Shown here in pieces: positions 17,037 to 26,008 of a stretch of 64,000 nt of DNA. Both the position numbers and the translations under genes were made by a program. The first letter of the stretch is position 1. The number at the start of each line of letters is the position of its first letter. This DNA comes from Bacteroidota bacterium. GTDB lineage: Bacteria; Bacteroidota; Bacteroidia; Chitinophagales; BACL12. The notes below the pieces were generated by a model. The model did no database searches. It saw nothing but the letters and a program-made list of their open reading frames with translations, and had not been told where the DNA came from. The DNA lies in NCBI GenBank assembly GCA_016718035.1, contig JADKEK010000001.1:248001-312000 (forward strand), read 5' to 3'.

Positions 17037-18245
17037 TTATCCTCTCAAAATGTTTTTTTCATTATTGAAGAAACGCACACTGATAATCAATGCAATAGCT
17101 GCATAAACAAATAATGCGGCATAGGTGAGCAACAGGGGTCCGGTTTCAATTGTTCCCGAAATTATTTCTTTCGCACCAAGCGAAACGTTTAAAATTGGAA
17201 TTAGTGCAGTGGTGTAATCGAGTGTAACTCCCGGTAGCATACCAATAATGGTTGGAAATACAATTAAAATCATCAATGGCGTAATCATACTTTGAGCTTC
17301 TTTAAAAGTTCTGGCATATATTGATAACATCAATGTGATTGCAGCAAAAAATATGTTTAATGGTAATAAAATTACCAGCATCATTATAATAGAACCCGGT
17401 TCAAGAATGTCGGCTAAAACTTTTGCAATTTGACCCATTTCGTCGCCAGAAGCTGTGTCGCTGCCGATTATTTGTCCCGAAATTATGAGACCAACAATAC
17501 TGGCCATTGCCGATAAAAATCCGCTCAATGCAACGGTCATTAGTTTACCGGTATAAATTTCAATTCTGCTTGCAGAAGACACCAATAATGTTTCCAGCGA
17601 CCCACGTTCTTTTTCACCTGCTGCTAAATCAATTGCAGGATACATACAACCAATCATACAAAAGATAATAAAGAAGTAAGGCAAAATGCCACCAATTACA
17701 CTTCCCAATTGTTCGCGGGCAGATGCTAAATTGCGAGAGATACTTTTTGCAGGTTCTAAAACGGTTTCACTTACCTCAATTTGCGCTAATTTCTTTTTAA
17801 CTAATGCTTGTTTGTAAACGGTATTAATATTTTCAACAATAGCCACTTCAAATTCATTGTTAGTAGAAGTGTAAAAATATTGAAAGCCGGTACCTTGTAA
17901 TTTTGCCACAGCCGAATCAAATCCTTCCGGGAAAAAATACGCAACGTCGATGCTATCAGATAAAATGGCTTCTTTTGCTGCTGTTGTATCGCTAATTGCA
18001 CTTATTTTGGTGTTGGGCATCGTGCTTACAAAAGTTTCAAAATCAGATTGATTACCGTTGCTTATAATGCCAATACGCAAAGTTTCAGCCACCGCTTTTT
18101 CATTTTGCGCGGTCATGTATTTAGTAATACCAATAAAAATAGCAGGATAAACAACCAATGGAATAAGTAACATTACTGTTAAGGTCCGTTTATCGCGGAG
18201 AATATCTTTTATTTCTTTCGAAAAGATGGTGAATATATTTTTCAT
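17037..18245 (-). CDS. ABC transporter permease, NatB/ABC-2 type
   Basis: 402 residues. One N-terminal membrane helix ('LTVMLLIPLVVYPAIFIGITKYM'), a large extracytoplasmic domain (about 40-190), then five or six helices in the C-terminal half, with the ABC-2 signature region 'LAAGEKERGSLETLLVSSASRIEIYTGK'. This topology is that of NatB-like sodium/drug export permeases. It works with the ATPase encoded 20 bp upstream. The substrate is not determined by sequence; NatAB of Bacillus exports Na+. Confidence 0.88.
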   Translation of the reverse strand: MKNIFTIFSKEIKDILRDKRTLTVMLLIPLVVYPAIFIGITKYMTAQNEKAVAETLRIGIISNGNQSDFETFVSTMPNTKISAISDTTAAKEAILSDSIDVAYFFPEGFDSAVAKLQGTGFQYFYTSTNNEFEVAIVENINTVYKQALVKKKLAQIEVSETVLEPAKSISRNLASAREQLGSVIGGILPYFFIIFCMIGCMYPAIDLAAGEKERGSLETLLVSSASRIEIYTGKLMTVALSGFLSAMASIVGLIISGQIIGSDTASGDEMGQIAKVLADILEPGSIIMMLVILLPLNIFFAAITLMLSIYARTFKEAQSMITPLMILIVFPTIIGMLPGVTLDYTTALIPILNVSLGAKEIISGTIETGPLLLTYAALFVYAAIALIISVRFFNNEKNILRG

Positions 18246-18265
18246 AATTAGATTTAGCGTGTGAA

Positions 18266-19048
18266 TTAAATAATTGCCGGTTCGTGTTCCTGAGCCATAC
18301 GAATAAATTCGTCTTCAAGCGTTGCTTCCCGCATGCCTTGTTTAAAATCGGTGAATAATCCGTTATAAATTAAATCACCGCGATAAATAATAGCCAAATC
18401 ATCGGCAAGCATATTTACTTCACTCATGATATGTGTAGAAAGAATAACAGTTTTATTGTCGCGTTTACATTGTCTGATTAATTCGATAATACTTTTAGCA
18501 GCAATTACATCTAAGCCTGATGTAGGTTCATCAAACACAACCACCTGTGGGTCGTGAATCATTGTGCGCGCTATCGAAACTTTTTGTTTCATACCGGTAC
18601 TAAATTTTCCTACACGACGATGCGCAAATTCGTGAATACCCAATAAATCGAATAATTCTTTTTTTCTGCGCTGTAAAGTAGTTTCGTCCATTCCATTTAA
18701 TCTGCCAAAATAGTTGATGGTTTCATCCGGTGTTAAGCGGTCGTATAAACCTGTTGAGCCGGTTAAAAAACCGAGGTTTTGACGAACTTCCTTGCCATTG
18801 GCGACAGTGTCGTAACCATTTACCACTATACTTCCGGAGGTGGGTTTTAATATGGTGGCAATCATGCGCAATGTGGTTGTTTTACCGGCACCATTTGGTC
18901 CTAACAAAGTGAATACTCTGCCGGGTTGACAAGTCAACGAAATGTTTTTAACAGCATGAACGGTGTCGCCATGTTGTGCATTGCCCATTTCTTTTTTTTG
19001 CTGCCTTGATAGCTGAAACGATTTGGATAAATTGGTAATTGTTATCAT
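18266..19048 (-). CDS. ABC transporter ATP-binding protein, NatA-like
   Basis: 260 residues. Walker A 'LLGPNGAGKTTTLRM', Q-loop region 'GFLTGSTGLYDRLT', signature 'FSTGMKQKV', Walker B 'VVVFDEPTSGLD' and the switch His in 'ILSTHIMSE' are all intact. The closest type is the NatA/CcmA group of export ATPases. It is the first gene of the transporter pair, with the permease 20 bp downstream. The TraB/GumN gene upstream ends 7 bp before it starts, so all four genes from 21739 down to 17037 may be one transcript. Confidence 0.92.
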   Translation of the reverse strand: MITITNLSKSFQLSRQQKKEMGNAQHGDTVHAVKNISLTCQPGRVFTLLGPNGAGKTTTLRMIATILKPTSGSIVVNGYDTVANGKEVRQNLGFLTGSTGLYDRLTPDETINYFGRLNGMDETTLQRRKKELFDLLGIHEFAHRRVGKFSTGMKQKVSIARTMIHDPQVVVFDEPTSGLDVIAAKSIIELIRQCKRDNKTVILSTHIMSEVNMLADDLAIIYRGDLIYNGLFTDFKQGMREATLEDEFIRMAQEHEPAII

Positions 19049-19055
19049 AATTCAT

Positions 19056-19919
19056 TTATTGTATAGGTGAAATTACATATCCTTGGTTGTGCAATAATTG
19101 TAAAATGCCTTTTTCGCCAACAAGATGTCCGGCGCCAACTGCGATAAATGTGGATTGGAGTTTAATTTGTTCTTCAATTACAGGAATCCAATTTATATTG
19201 CGGTTATCGAGCATAAGCGGTCCGTATTTTTTAAATTCTTCATCACTTTCCTTAATATAACGTGAGAGATTAAGCAGGTCGGCTTTTAAATAATAATGAA
19301 TGAGTGTATCGTAATATCGGTAACTGGAATCAGATTGATTGATACTCTCTACAACCCAGTCTATTTGCTCCTCATAGGGTATTTCATCAAAAACAGCCAA
19401 TTGTGTTTCCAATTTTTCTAAACCGCCAATTGGTTTACCTTTTTGTATACAATTTTGAACAAAATATAATTCAAAAGATGCCATTTCATCTTTAATGAAA
19501 TTAGTGGACTGCATTTGATAAATTACAAATGGCTTTTGATTGATAATGGTTTGGATATCGGTTTGCAGACTGTCTTGCAAATACTGTTTTAATTGAATAA
19601 ATTCAGTTTCAGTGCAATAATCTTTTAAAGTTTTTCCATCAGGTAGGGTCAACCATTTATTGTAGGTAGCCAACATGCTGATATCATCCATTTTTAATTC
19701 AAAACAAGCTTTACCTGCCAAATTAAATACAGAATCTACTTCAGGTTGAACAACAAAATCTTTTTGAGCTATCATGTGAATAGTGCCAAAAATATAAGAA
19801 GGTGTTGTTAACCCATTGCCGCTGATTTTCCATAATAAGGAGTTGTTAAATTCCTGCGCAGCAAGTGTTCCAATATGCAAACAAAAACCAATAATAAAAA
19901 CAGTGATTATTTTAAACAT
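19056..19919 (-). CDS. TraB/GumN family protein
   Basis: 287 residues with a signal peptide (1-21, 'IIGFCLHIGTLAAQ'). The TraB/GumN (PF01963) pattern is clear: 'SLLWKISGNGLTTPSYIFGTIHM', 'KACFELKMDDISM', 'KPIGGLEKLETQLAVFDEIPYEEQ', 'RNINWIPVIEEQIKLQSTFIAVGAGHLVGEKGILQLLHNQGY'. The two conserved G-T-x-H and G-A-G-H-L motifs are thought to be part of a metal-binding catalytic core (Tiki/PrgY-like proteases). Likely periplasmic or surface-exposed. It sits 12 bp behind the S9 peptidase gene. Confidence 0.88.
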   Translation of the reverse strand: MFKIITVFIIGFCLHIGTLAAQEFNNSLLWKISGNGLTTPSYIFGTIHMIAQKDFVVQPEVDSVFNLAGKACFELKMDDISMLATYNKWLTLPDGKTLKDYCTETEFIQLKQYLQDSLQTDIQTIINQKPFVIYQMQSTNFIKDEMASFELYFVQNCIQKGKPIGGLEKLETQLAVFDEIPYEEQIDWVVESINQSDSSYRYYDTLIHYYLKADLLNLSRYIKESDEEFKKYGPLMLDNRNINWIPVIEEQIKLQSTFIAVGAGHLVGEKGILQLLHNQGYVISPIQ

Positions 19920-19930
19920 AGGTTGTATAT

Positions 19931-21739
19931 TTATTGAAGGTGTTTGGCTAAAAATTGTTCCATAGCAGAATAAAATTCAAAACGATTTTCCTGATTGGCA
20001 AAACCGTGTCCTTCGTTGTCTTTTACCATATAATCTACATCAATATTTTTTGCACGTAAAGCTGTTACAATCTGGTCGCTTTCCGATTTTTTTACTCTTG
20101 GGTCCATAGCGCCTTGAGCCACGAACAACGGGGCTTTGATTTTATCAATATGTTTTACCGGAGAAGCAGATGCCAGAAGTTCCTTATCATTTTCCGGATG
20201 ACCAACCATTTCATACATCATGGCAATATAAGGCTCCCAATAAGGCGGAATAGTTTCCATAAATGTGAACAGATTACTTACACCTACATAGTCCACACCA
20301 CATGCATATAATTCCGGTGTAAATGTTAAACCTGCCAATGCTGCATATCCACCATAACTTGCACCGTAAATTGCTACTTTGTTTTTGTCGGCTATACCTA
20401 AATTAATTAAATGCAAAACACCATCTGTAATATCGTCCTGCATTTTTTTGCCCCATTGTTTAAATGATGCTTCCCAAAATTGTTTTCCATAACCTGTTGA
20501 GCCTCTAAAATTCATTTGCAAAACAGCATATCCTCTGTTCGCTAAAAATTGCACTTCAGGATTAAATCGCCAGGTATCTCTTGCCCATGGTCCCCCATGC
20601 GGATTAACAACCAATGGCAAATTTTGTGCCTGCTTATTTTGTGGCAAAGTTAAATATCCATGAATGACCAAACCATCACGTGAAGTATAGGTAATAGGCT
20701 GCATGGCGCATAACATATCACTTTTTAACCATGGACTTACATCTGCCAAGTGCGTTAATGTATGCGATGGTTCATCGTATAAATAATAATTTCCTAATGA
20801 GGTATCACTTGTAGTTCTAACAATAAATTTTTCTTCTGCTTTATCTGCATCTGTAATATAAACTTCAGTTTCTTCTTCAATAAGTGAAATTACCTTTTGG
20901 TAGCGGCGCGCGGACCATTCATCAAAAAATTTGAATTCGCGTTTAACTGCAGTGTAAGCAGCTGTTGTAATTACTTTTCGTTTTTTGGAGTACCCTAAAT
21001 TATCGATATCTACTTCAGGATGTTCAAACAACAATTCGGTTTCTGCTTTAAGCAAAGGGTTGTATTTTACAATGGCAATTTTATCGCGGCCAATATTACT
21101 TAATGCATATAATTCCACATTTTGGAAATCGAAAAAAAGTGGAGAAATGCCTTCTTTAAAATTTGTGGTGACAATTGTTTCAAAATTTTCATCCGCAGTA
21201 TTGCGATATAATAAACTTGAATTTACACCATCAGTTGAAATAGCAATACGTAAAACGCCGTTATGATCAGCCAGCCAGCCAGTTATATTTCCCGGATTTT
21301 CTGCTACCATAGTCAACAAACCATTTCGGGTATTTAATCGATAAACATCAAACAAAACCGGGTTGCGCTGATTCATCATAATGAGTATTTCATCATCATT
21401 ATCATCTAGTTCATCTACCACATCTACTTTTACATTATCGAAAGGTGTGAGGTCAGTCATTTCACCATTTGAGCAGTTAATGGTATATAAATGATGATTT
21501 TCATCCCCGTTATTATCTTTTAAAACACCTATTTGTTCATTATTCAGCCAAAAATAATTGCTGATATCTCTGTCGGTTTGAAAGGTGAGTTGTCGGGTTT
21601 CCTTTGAGGTTAAATTTTGTATAAAAATATTCAACCTGTCTGCATAAGTTTCCAGCCACGAAATATGTTGTCCATCGGGAGCAATATGAAATCCGGTTTG
21701 TTTTGGGTTACGAAAAAAGTCCTCTAATGGAATATGCAT
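19931..21739 (-). CDS. S9 family (prolyl oligopeptidase) peptidase
   Basis: 602 residues with no signal peptide, so probably cytoplasmic. Residues 1-350 form a beta-propeller that screens substrates. The alpha/beta-hydrolase domain carries Ser461 in 'GASYGGYA', Asp546 in 'GAMDPRVKK' and His578 in 'NEGHGFA', a complete catalytic triad. The oxyanion and substrate-binding segment 'VNPHGGPWARDTWRFNPEVQFLANRGYAVLQMNFRGSTGYGK' is typical of acylaminoacyl-peptidase and dipeptidyl-peptidase relatives. It cleaves short peptides; specificity is not assignable from sequence. First gene of a probable minus-strand operon with TraB/GumN and the ABC pair. Confidence 0.92.
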   Translation of the reverse strand: MHIPLEDFFRNPKQTGFHIAPDGQHISWLETYADRLNIFIQNLTSKETRQLTFQTDRDISNYFWLNNEQIGVLKDNNGDENHHLYTINCSNGEMTDLTPFDNVKVDVVDELDDNDDEILIMMNQRNPVLFDVYRLNTRNGLLTMVAENPGNITGWLADHNGVLRIAISTDGVNSSLLYRNTADENFETIVTTNFKEGISPLFFDFQNVELYALSNIGRDKIAIVKYNPLLKAETELLFEHPEVDIDNLGYSKKRKVITTAAYTAVKREFKFFDEWSARRYQKVISLIEEETEVYITDADKAEEKFIVRTTSDTSLGNYYLYDEPSHTLTHLADVSPWLKSDMLCAMQPITYTSRDGLVIHGYLTLPQNKQAQNLPLVVNPHGGPWARDTWRFNPEVQFLANRGYAVLQMNFRGSTGYGKQFWEASFKQWGKKMQDDITDGVLHLINLGIADKNKVAIYGASYGGYAALAGLTFTPELYACGVDYVGVSNLFTFMETIPPYWEPYIAMMYEMVGHPENDKELLASASPVKHIDKIKAPLFVAQGAMDPRVKKSESDQIVTALRAKNIDVDYMVKDNEGHGFANQENRFEFYSAMEQFLAKHLQ

Positions 21740-21887
21740 GTATACAATTTTGTGAAAAGTTACCTACTTGAGGTTTTGTTTACCGGACAAAGTTCTGCTA
21801 TTCAAAGTTCAGTAAGCTACTTTTTTCGACAAGTAGAGCCATTTTTTCGACACGCTACTCAATTTGAGAGATGGAGTTTTCGAGACG

Positions 21888-21919
21888 TTTATTTCTTACA
21901 ATATAAGCACTTATCTTTG
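21888..21919 (+). promoter_or_regulatory. Promoter of rpe
   Basis: TTTA (21888-21891), a 20-bp spacer and TATCTTTG (21912-21919) match the Bacteroidota consensus TTTG-N19-21-TAnnTTTG. The ATG of rpe begins at 21924, only 5 nt behind the -7 element, so the mRNA is probably leaderless or nearly so. Confidence 0.65.
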
Positions 21920-21923
21920 CGGC

Positions 21924-22583
21924 ATGAGCCATTTAGTAGCACCCAGTATATTAAGTTGTGATTTTGCTTATATCGCCAGAGATGTTGAAATGATTAATAA
22001 TTCAGCCGCAGATTGGATTCACGTGGATGTTATGGATGGGGTTTATGTGCCCAATATGAGTTTTGGCATACCTGTTGTGGCAGCTATGAAACGCCATAGC
22101 CGTAAGCCTTTGGATGTGCATTTGATGACGGTTACCCCTGAACGCTACCTAAAACAATTTAGAGAAGCCGGTGCCGATTCTATTTCGGTTCACGTGGAAG
22201 CTTGCACCCATCTGCATGCCACATTGCAGGAAATTAAAAAGTTAGGCGCAAAGGCAGGTGTTGCCATTAATCCGGGAACTTCTATTGCCGTTTTGGAGGA
22301 CATCATTACAGATATCGATATTGTTTGTTTTATGGCCGTGAACCCAGGGTGGGGGGGACAAAGTTTTATTGAAACTTCGATTGAAAAAATAAAAAAACTG
22401 CGAGTGCTCATTAACCAAACCGGTTCGAAAGCCTTGATAGAGGTTGATGGTGGCGTAAAAATGGACAATGCTCAGCGCATTTTAGATGCAGGTGTCGACG
22501 TACTGGTTTCCGGAAGCGGTGTTTTTGGCGAACCGAACCCAATTGCGGCAATCCAAACACTTAAATCGCTCGTAAGAAAATAA
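21924..22583 (+). CDS. rpe: Ribulose-phosphate 3-epimerase
   Basis: 219 residues from the ATG at 21924 ('MSHLVAPSILSCDFAYI'). The frame is open from 21864, but those 20 codons precede the promoter and are not family-like. Conserved features are 'IHVDVMDGVYVPNMSFG' (catalytic Asp and metal ligands), 'LDVHLMT', 'VNPGWGGQSFI', 'EVDGGV' (second catalytic Asp) and the phosphate-binding 'VSGSGVFG'. The enzyme interconverts ribulose-5-phosphate and xylulose-5-phosphate in the pentose phosphate pathway, using a divalent metal in a TIM barrel. A TonB receptor gene starts 1 bp downstream. Confidence 0.96.
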   Translation: MSHLVAPSILSCDFAYIARDVEMINNSAADWIHVDVMDGVYVPNMSFGIPVVAAMKRHSRKPLDVHLMTVTPERYLKQFREAGADSISVHVEACTHLHATLQEIKKLGAKAGVAINPGTSIAVLEDIITDIDIVCFMAVNPGWGGQSFIETSIEKIKKLRVLINQTGSKALIEVDGGVKMDNAQRILDAGVDVLVSGSGVFGEPNPIAAIQTLKSLVRK

Positions 22584-22584
22584 T

Positions 22585-25068
22585 ATGCAAAAAACGGCGT
22601 TTGTTGAAGTGATGTTTCGCAGCTTTTTAACCACACTCTTTATAGTAGTGTCATTATCCTCATTTGCTCAACAAACAGCAACTGTTTATGGTAGAATTAC
22701 CGATACTGATGGCAAAGCAATTCCCTACGCTAATGTAATTGCTATTGATCGCAACATTAATGCGCAAAGCGATGTTGATGGCAATTATACCATCAAAATA
22801 CCCGCAAATGACACGGTAGTTTTAAAATATTCCAACTTAAGTGATACGGCTTACCGAAAAGTATTTTTAGAACCGGATGAACGTTATGTAATTATCGTAA
22901 AATTATCAGGCTATCAATTGGGTACCGTCGAAATCAAAGTCAAAGAAACCATATTTCGTATCCCTGTCGAACAATTAGAGCCTATACCATACACCATGGA
23001 TCCGCTGACAGCCATATTGCAGGCAATGGGAGCGGTAATTAATAATGAACTTACCTCACAATATTCTATTCGAGGTGGCAATTTTGATGAGAACCTGGTT
23101 TACGTCAACGATTTTGAGATTTATCGACCTTTGTTGGTGCGTTCAGGTCAACAGGAAGGTTTGCCATTTCCCAATTACGATTTAATTGAGAATATCGCAT
23201 TCAGTGCCGGAGGTTTTGAAGCTAAGTATGGCGATAAACTTTCGAGTGTATTGGATATTCAATATAAAAAACCCAAAGAATTTGAAGCAGGTGTTACAGC
23301 CAGTTTGTTGGGGGCTTCATTTTATTTTAACGATAAACCCGATTCCAGTAAAATTTATTATTTGTTCGGCACCCGATATAAAACCAATAAATATTTACTC
23401 AACTCATTAAATACAGCAGGTCAATACGAGCCTATTTTTGTTGATGCTCAAGGTTTACTCGGCATTCAATTTAATAAAAAATCATCCTTAGAATTTTTAG
23501 GCAATTTCAGTTACAACAGTTATACATTTATTCCTGAAAGCAGGTCAACAGCAACAGGTCTTGTGAATGAAGTAATTCAGTTAGATGTATTTTTCGAAGG
23601 GCAGGAAATTGATGAGTTTATCACCGGATTTGGAGGTGTTTCTTATAATTATCAACCAACAAAAAATACGGTATATAAATTTTTAGCTTCAGGATATCAC
23701 AGTTTAGAATCTGAAACTTTTGATATAATTGGTGAGTATTGGTTAGGCTTAGTGGAAACCAATTTAGGTGATGAAGATTTTGGAGATGTAATTTACGGTT
23801 TGGGTGTTGGTACATTTCAGGATTTTGCCAGAAATTATCTCACTTCTGATGTTGTTAATATTGGTCATATTGGTTCACATAGTAATTTAGTGGAAACGCA
23901 TTTTTTACAATGGGGTGTACGCGCTCAATATGAATTAATTAATGATGAATTAAAAGAATGGGAATTACTGGATAGCGCTGGTTTTTCTTTGCCTTATACG
24001 GGAGAAGAAGTGCAATTGCAAGAAGTATTTAAAAGTAATATTGCTCTCAACAGCATGCGCTACAATGCCTATATTCAGGATGCTTGGGAACCACAAAAAA
24101 AACACTTTGCATTAACGTATGGCATAAGAGCTAGCTATTGGGACTTAAATAAAGAGTTTACCATTACACCTCGTGTGCAATACATTTGGCAACCGGTATG
24201 GTATAGAAATGACACCACAGTTAATATTGAATTTAAAGCGGCTGCAGGGTTGTATTACCAGCCTCCTTTTTATCGCGAACTGCGCAACCTGGAGGGAGAA
24301 ATAAATGAAAGTGTAAGAAGCCAAAAAAGTGCCCACCTATTAATTGGAAGTGATTATAAATTTCAAGCATGGAATCGCGATTTCAGATTTATTACTGAAT
24401 TGTATTACAAATACATGTTCGATCTTATTCCTTATGATTTAGAAAATGTACGCATTAGATATTATGGCGAAAACCAAGCTGTAGGTTATGCAGCAGGTAT
24501 TGATTTGCGTTTACATGGCGAAATTGTAAAGGATGCGGAGAGTTGGGTGAGTTTAAGTGTTATGCGAACAAAAGAAGATATCGAAAATGATAGTACGATA
24601 ATTTTGAATAAAGATGAAGATGGCAATATTACTTCATTTACTATAGTAGAGCAGGGTTATATTCGCAGACCAACCGACCAGCTGATCAACTTTGGCATGT
24701 TCTTCCAGGATTATATGCCGGGTAATGAAAATTTCAAAGTGCATTTGAGTTTTTTATTTGGCAGTGGTTTACCTTATGGGCCACCTGACAATCAGTATTA
24801 TCGCAATGCTTCTAAAATTCCTCCTTATCGTCGCGTTGATATTGGCTTTTCTGCTTCATTGTTAGATAAGGATAGAAATCTTGAAAATAAGAAACCCATT
24901 AATAAAGCCTTTGAAAGTATGTGGGCCAGTATTGAGGTTTTTAACCTGCTGGGTATACAAAATACCATTAGTTATATTTGGGTGAAAGATGTCAATAATC
25001 AGCAATATTCTTTCCCTAATTATTTGACAGACCGCAGGTTGAATTTTAAAATCGTTGCAAAATTTTAA
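22585..25068 (+). CDS. TonB-dependent receptor with carboxypeptidase-like N-terminal domain
   Basis: 827 residues. A signal peptide ends in 'VVSLSSFAQ'; a second in-frame ATG at 22612 begins exactly where the signal peptide begins and is an equally likely start. A CarboxypepD_reg-like domain follows ('VYGRITDTDGKAIPYANVIAIDRNINAQSDVDGNYTIKIP'), then a plug ('QYSIRGGNFDENLVYVNDFEIYRPLLVRSG') and a 22-strand-type barrel to the end ('LTDRRLNFKIVAKF', aromatic C-terminus). It lies in the outer membrane and takes up an unknown ligand with TonB energy. It follows rpe by one base, so translation may be coupled. Confidence 0.9.
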   Translation: MQKTAFVEVMFRSFLTTLFIVVSLSSFAQQTATVYGRITDTDGKAIPYANVIAIDRNINAQSDVDGNYTIKIPANDTVVLKYSNLSDTAYRKVFLEPDERYVIIVKLSGYQLGTVEIKVKETIFRIPVEQLEPIPYTMDPLTAILQAMGAVINNELTSQYSIRGGNFDENLVYVNDFEIYRPLLVRSGQQEGLPFPNYDLIENIAFSAGGFEAKYGDKLSSVLDIQYKKPKEFEAGVTASLLGASFYFNDKPDSSKIYYLFGTRYKTNKYLLNSLNTAGQYEPIFVDAQGLLGIQFNKKSSLEFLGNFSYNSYTFIPESRSTATGLVNEVIQLDVFFEGQEIDEFITGFGGVSYNYQPTKNTVYKFLASGYHSLESETFDIIGEYWLGLVETNLGDEDFGDVIYGLGVGTFQDFARNYLTSDVVNIGHIGSHSNLVETHFLQWGVRAQYELINDELKEWELLDSAGFSLPYTGEEVQLQEVFKSNIALNSMRYNAYIQDAWEPQKKHFALTYGIRASYWDLNKEFTITPRVQYIWQPVWYRNDTTVNIEFKAAAGLYYQPPFYRELRNLEGEINESVRSQKSAHLLIGSDYKFQAWNRDFRFITELYYKYMFDLIPYDLENVRIRYYGENQAVGYAAGIDLRLHGEIVKDAESWVSLSVMRTKEDIENDSTIILNKDEDGNITSFTIVEQGYIRRPTDQLINFGMFFQDYMPGNENFKVHLSFLFGSGLPYGPPDNQYYRNASKIPPYRRVDIGFSASLLDKDRNLENKKPINKAFESMWASIEVFNLLGIQNTISYIWVKDVNNQQYSFPNYLTDRRLNFKIVAKF

Positions 25069-25094
25069 TACTTTTAGGTATTCAAATTGATGCA

Positions 25095-25487
25095 ATGAAA
25101 GTATTTCTCACTTTAATATGTTTATGCTGCTTTTTTAGTTTACCTGCTCAGGTAATTGATATATCGCAACAACCACAAGAGCCGTTTGAAAATATAAAAG
25201 CAACTCAAGTTTATTCCGATTCATTAGCTACTACATTTATTATTTATATTAAACATGAAGTGGCATTACATAAACACGAATGGCATACTGAGCAAGTTTA
25301 TATCCTAGAAGGAACTGCAACTATGCGATTAGGTGATACCTGGTTTGATATTAAAGCAAACGATTATATTGTAATTCCGCAGAACACCCTACACGCTGTT
25401 AAAGTAACATCTTCAACACCATTAAAAGTAATGAGTATTCAAAGCCCTTATTTTGATGGCTCTGATCGAGTAATGATTACAGAGTAA
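25095..25487 (+). CDS. Secreted cupin-domain protein
   Basis: 130 residues. A signal peptide (1-18, 'LICLCCFFSLPAQ') is followed by one small beta-barrel cupin. The metal-binding motif 1 'HKHEWHTEQVYILEG' supplies His, His and Glu, and motif 2 'PQNTLHAV' supplies the last His. Single-domain cupins of this kind bind a metal and a small ligand; catalytic role unknown. It is 26 bp behind the TonB receptor and probably co-transcribed, so it may act on or bind the receptor's substrate in the periplasm (inference). Confidence 0.85.
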   Translation: MKVFLTLICLCCFFSLPAQVIDISQQPQEPFENIKATQVYSDSLATTFIIYIKHEVALHKHEWHTEQVYILEGTATMRLGDTWFDIKANDYIVIPQNTLHAVKVTSSTPLKVMSIQSPYFDGSDRVMITE

Positions 25488-25494
25488 ATGTAAT

Positions 25495-25956
25495 TTAATT
25501 CTTAAACAACACGTAAGCATTTAGAGAAGTAGCTATACACAGCCATAATACATAAGGTAATACCCAAAGTGTATTCCATCCCATTTGATTTTTTCCGAAC
25601 ACCAACATAATTACCATTACAATTGCCAGTAAGGATATAATAATGAGTCCCGGAGCTACAAAATGCCACCTAAAAAAAATAGGATTCCACAATACATTTA
25701 ATACAAACTGAACTGCAAAAAGTACATACAACATGTTCAGCTTTTCAGCGGGAAATAAACTAGCACCTTTGAACATATACACGGCAAAACAAAACATAAC
25801 CGTGAACCATGCAGCACCAAAAACCCAACCCGGTGGAGTCCACGGAGCCTTGTTGAGACCATTATACCACTCGTTTGTGGCGGGATTGCCCATTAGCCAG
25901 CTACCGATACCAAGTGCAAGAAAGTTGATAATCAGGAATAAAAAGAATTTCCACAT
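25495..25956 (-). CDS. TspO/MBR family protein
   Basis: 153 residues with five transmembrane helices and the family's aromatic signature: 'WYNGLNKAPWTPPGWVFGAAWFTVMFCFAVYMF' and 'VQFVLNVLWNPIFFRWHFVAPG'. TspO (the bacterial peripheral benzodiazepine receptor homologue) binds porphyrins and sterol-like ligands in the membrane and affects tetrapyrrole or stress signalling. The gene converges on the cupin gene with only 7 bp between them. Confidence 0.92.
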   Translation of the reverse strand: MWKFFLFLIINFLALGIGSWLMGNPATNEWYNGLNKAPWTPPGWVFGAAWFTVMFCFAVYMFKGASLFPAEKLNMLYVLFAVQFVLNVLWNPIFFRWHFVAPGLIIISLLAIVMVIMLVFGKNQMGWNTLWVLPYVLWLCIATSLNAYVLFKN

Positions 25957-26008
25957 ACCTTCTTAACAATAATAAATACGATAATGTTCACTCAGCCATT
26001 AATTGCTG

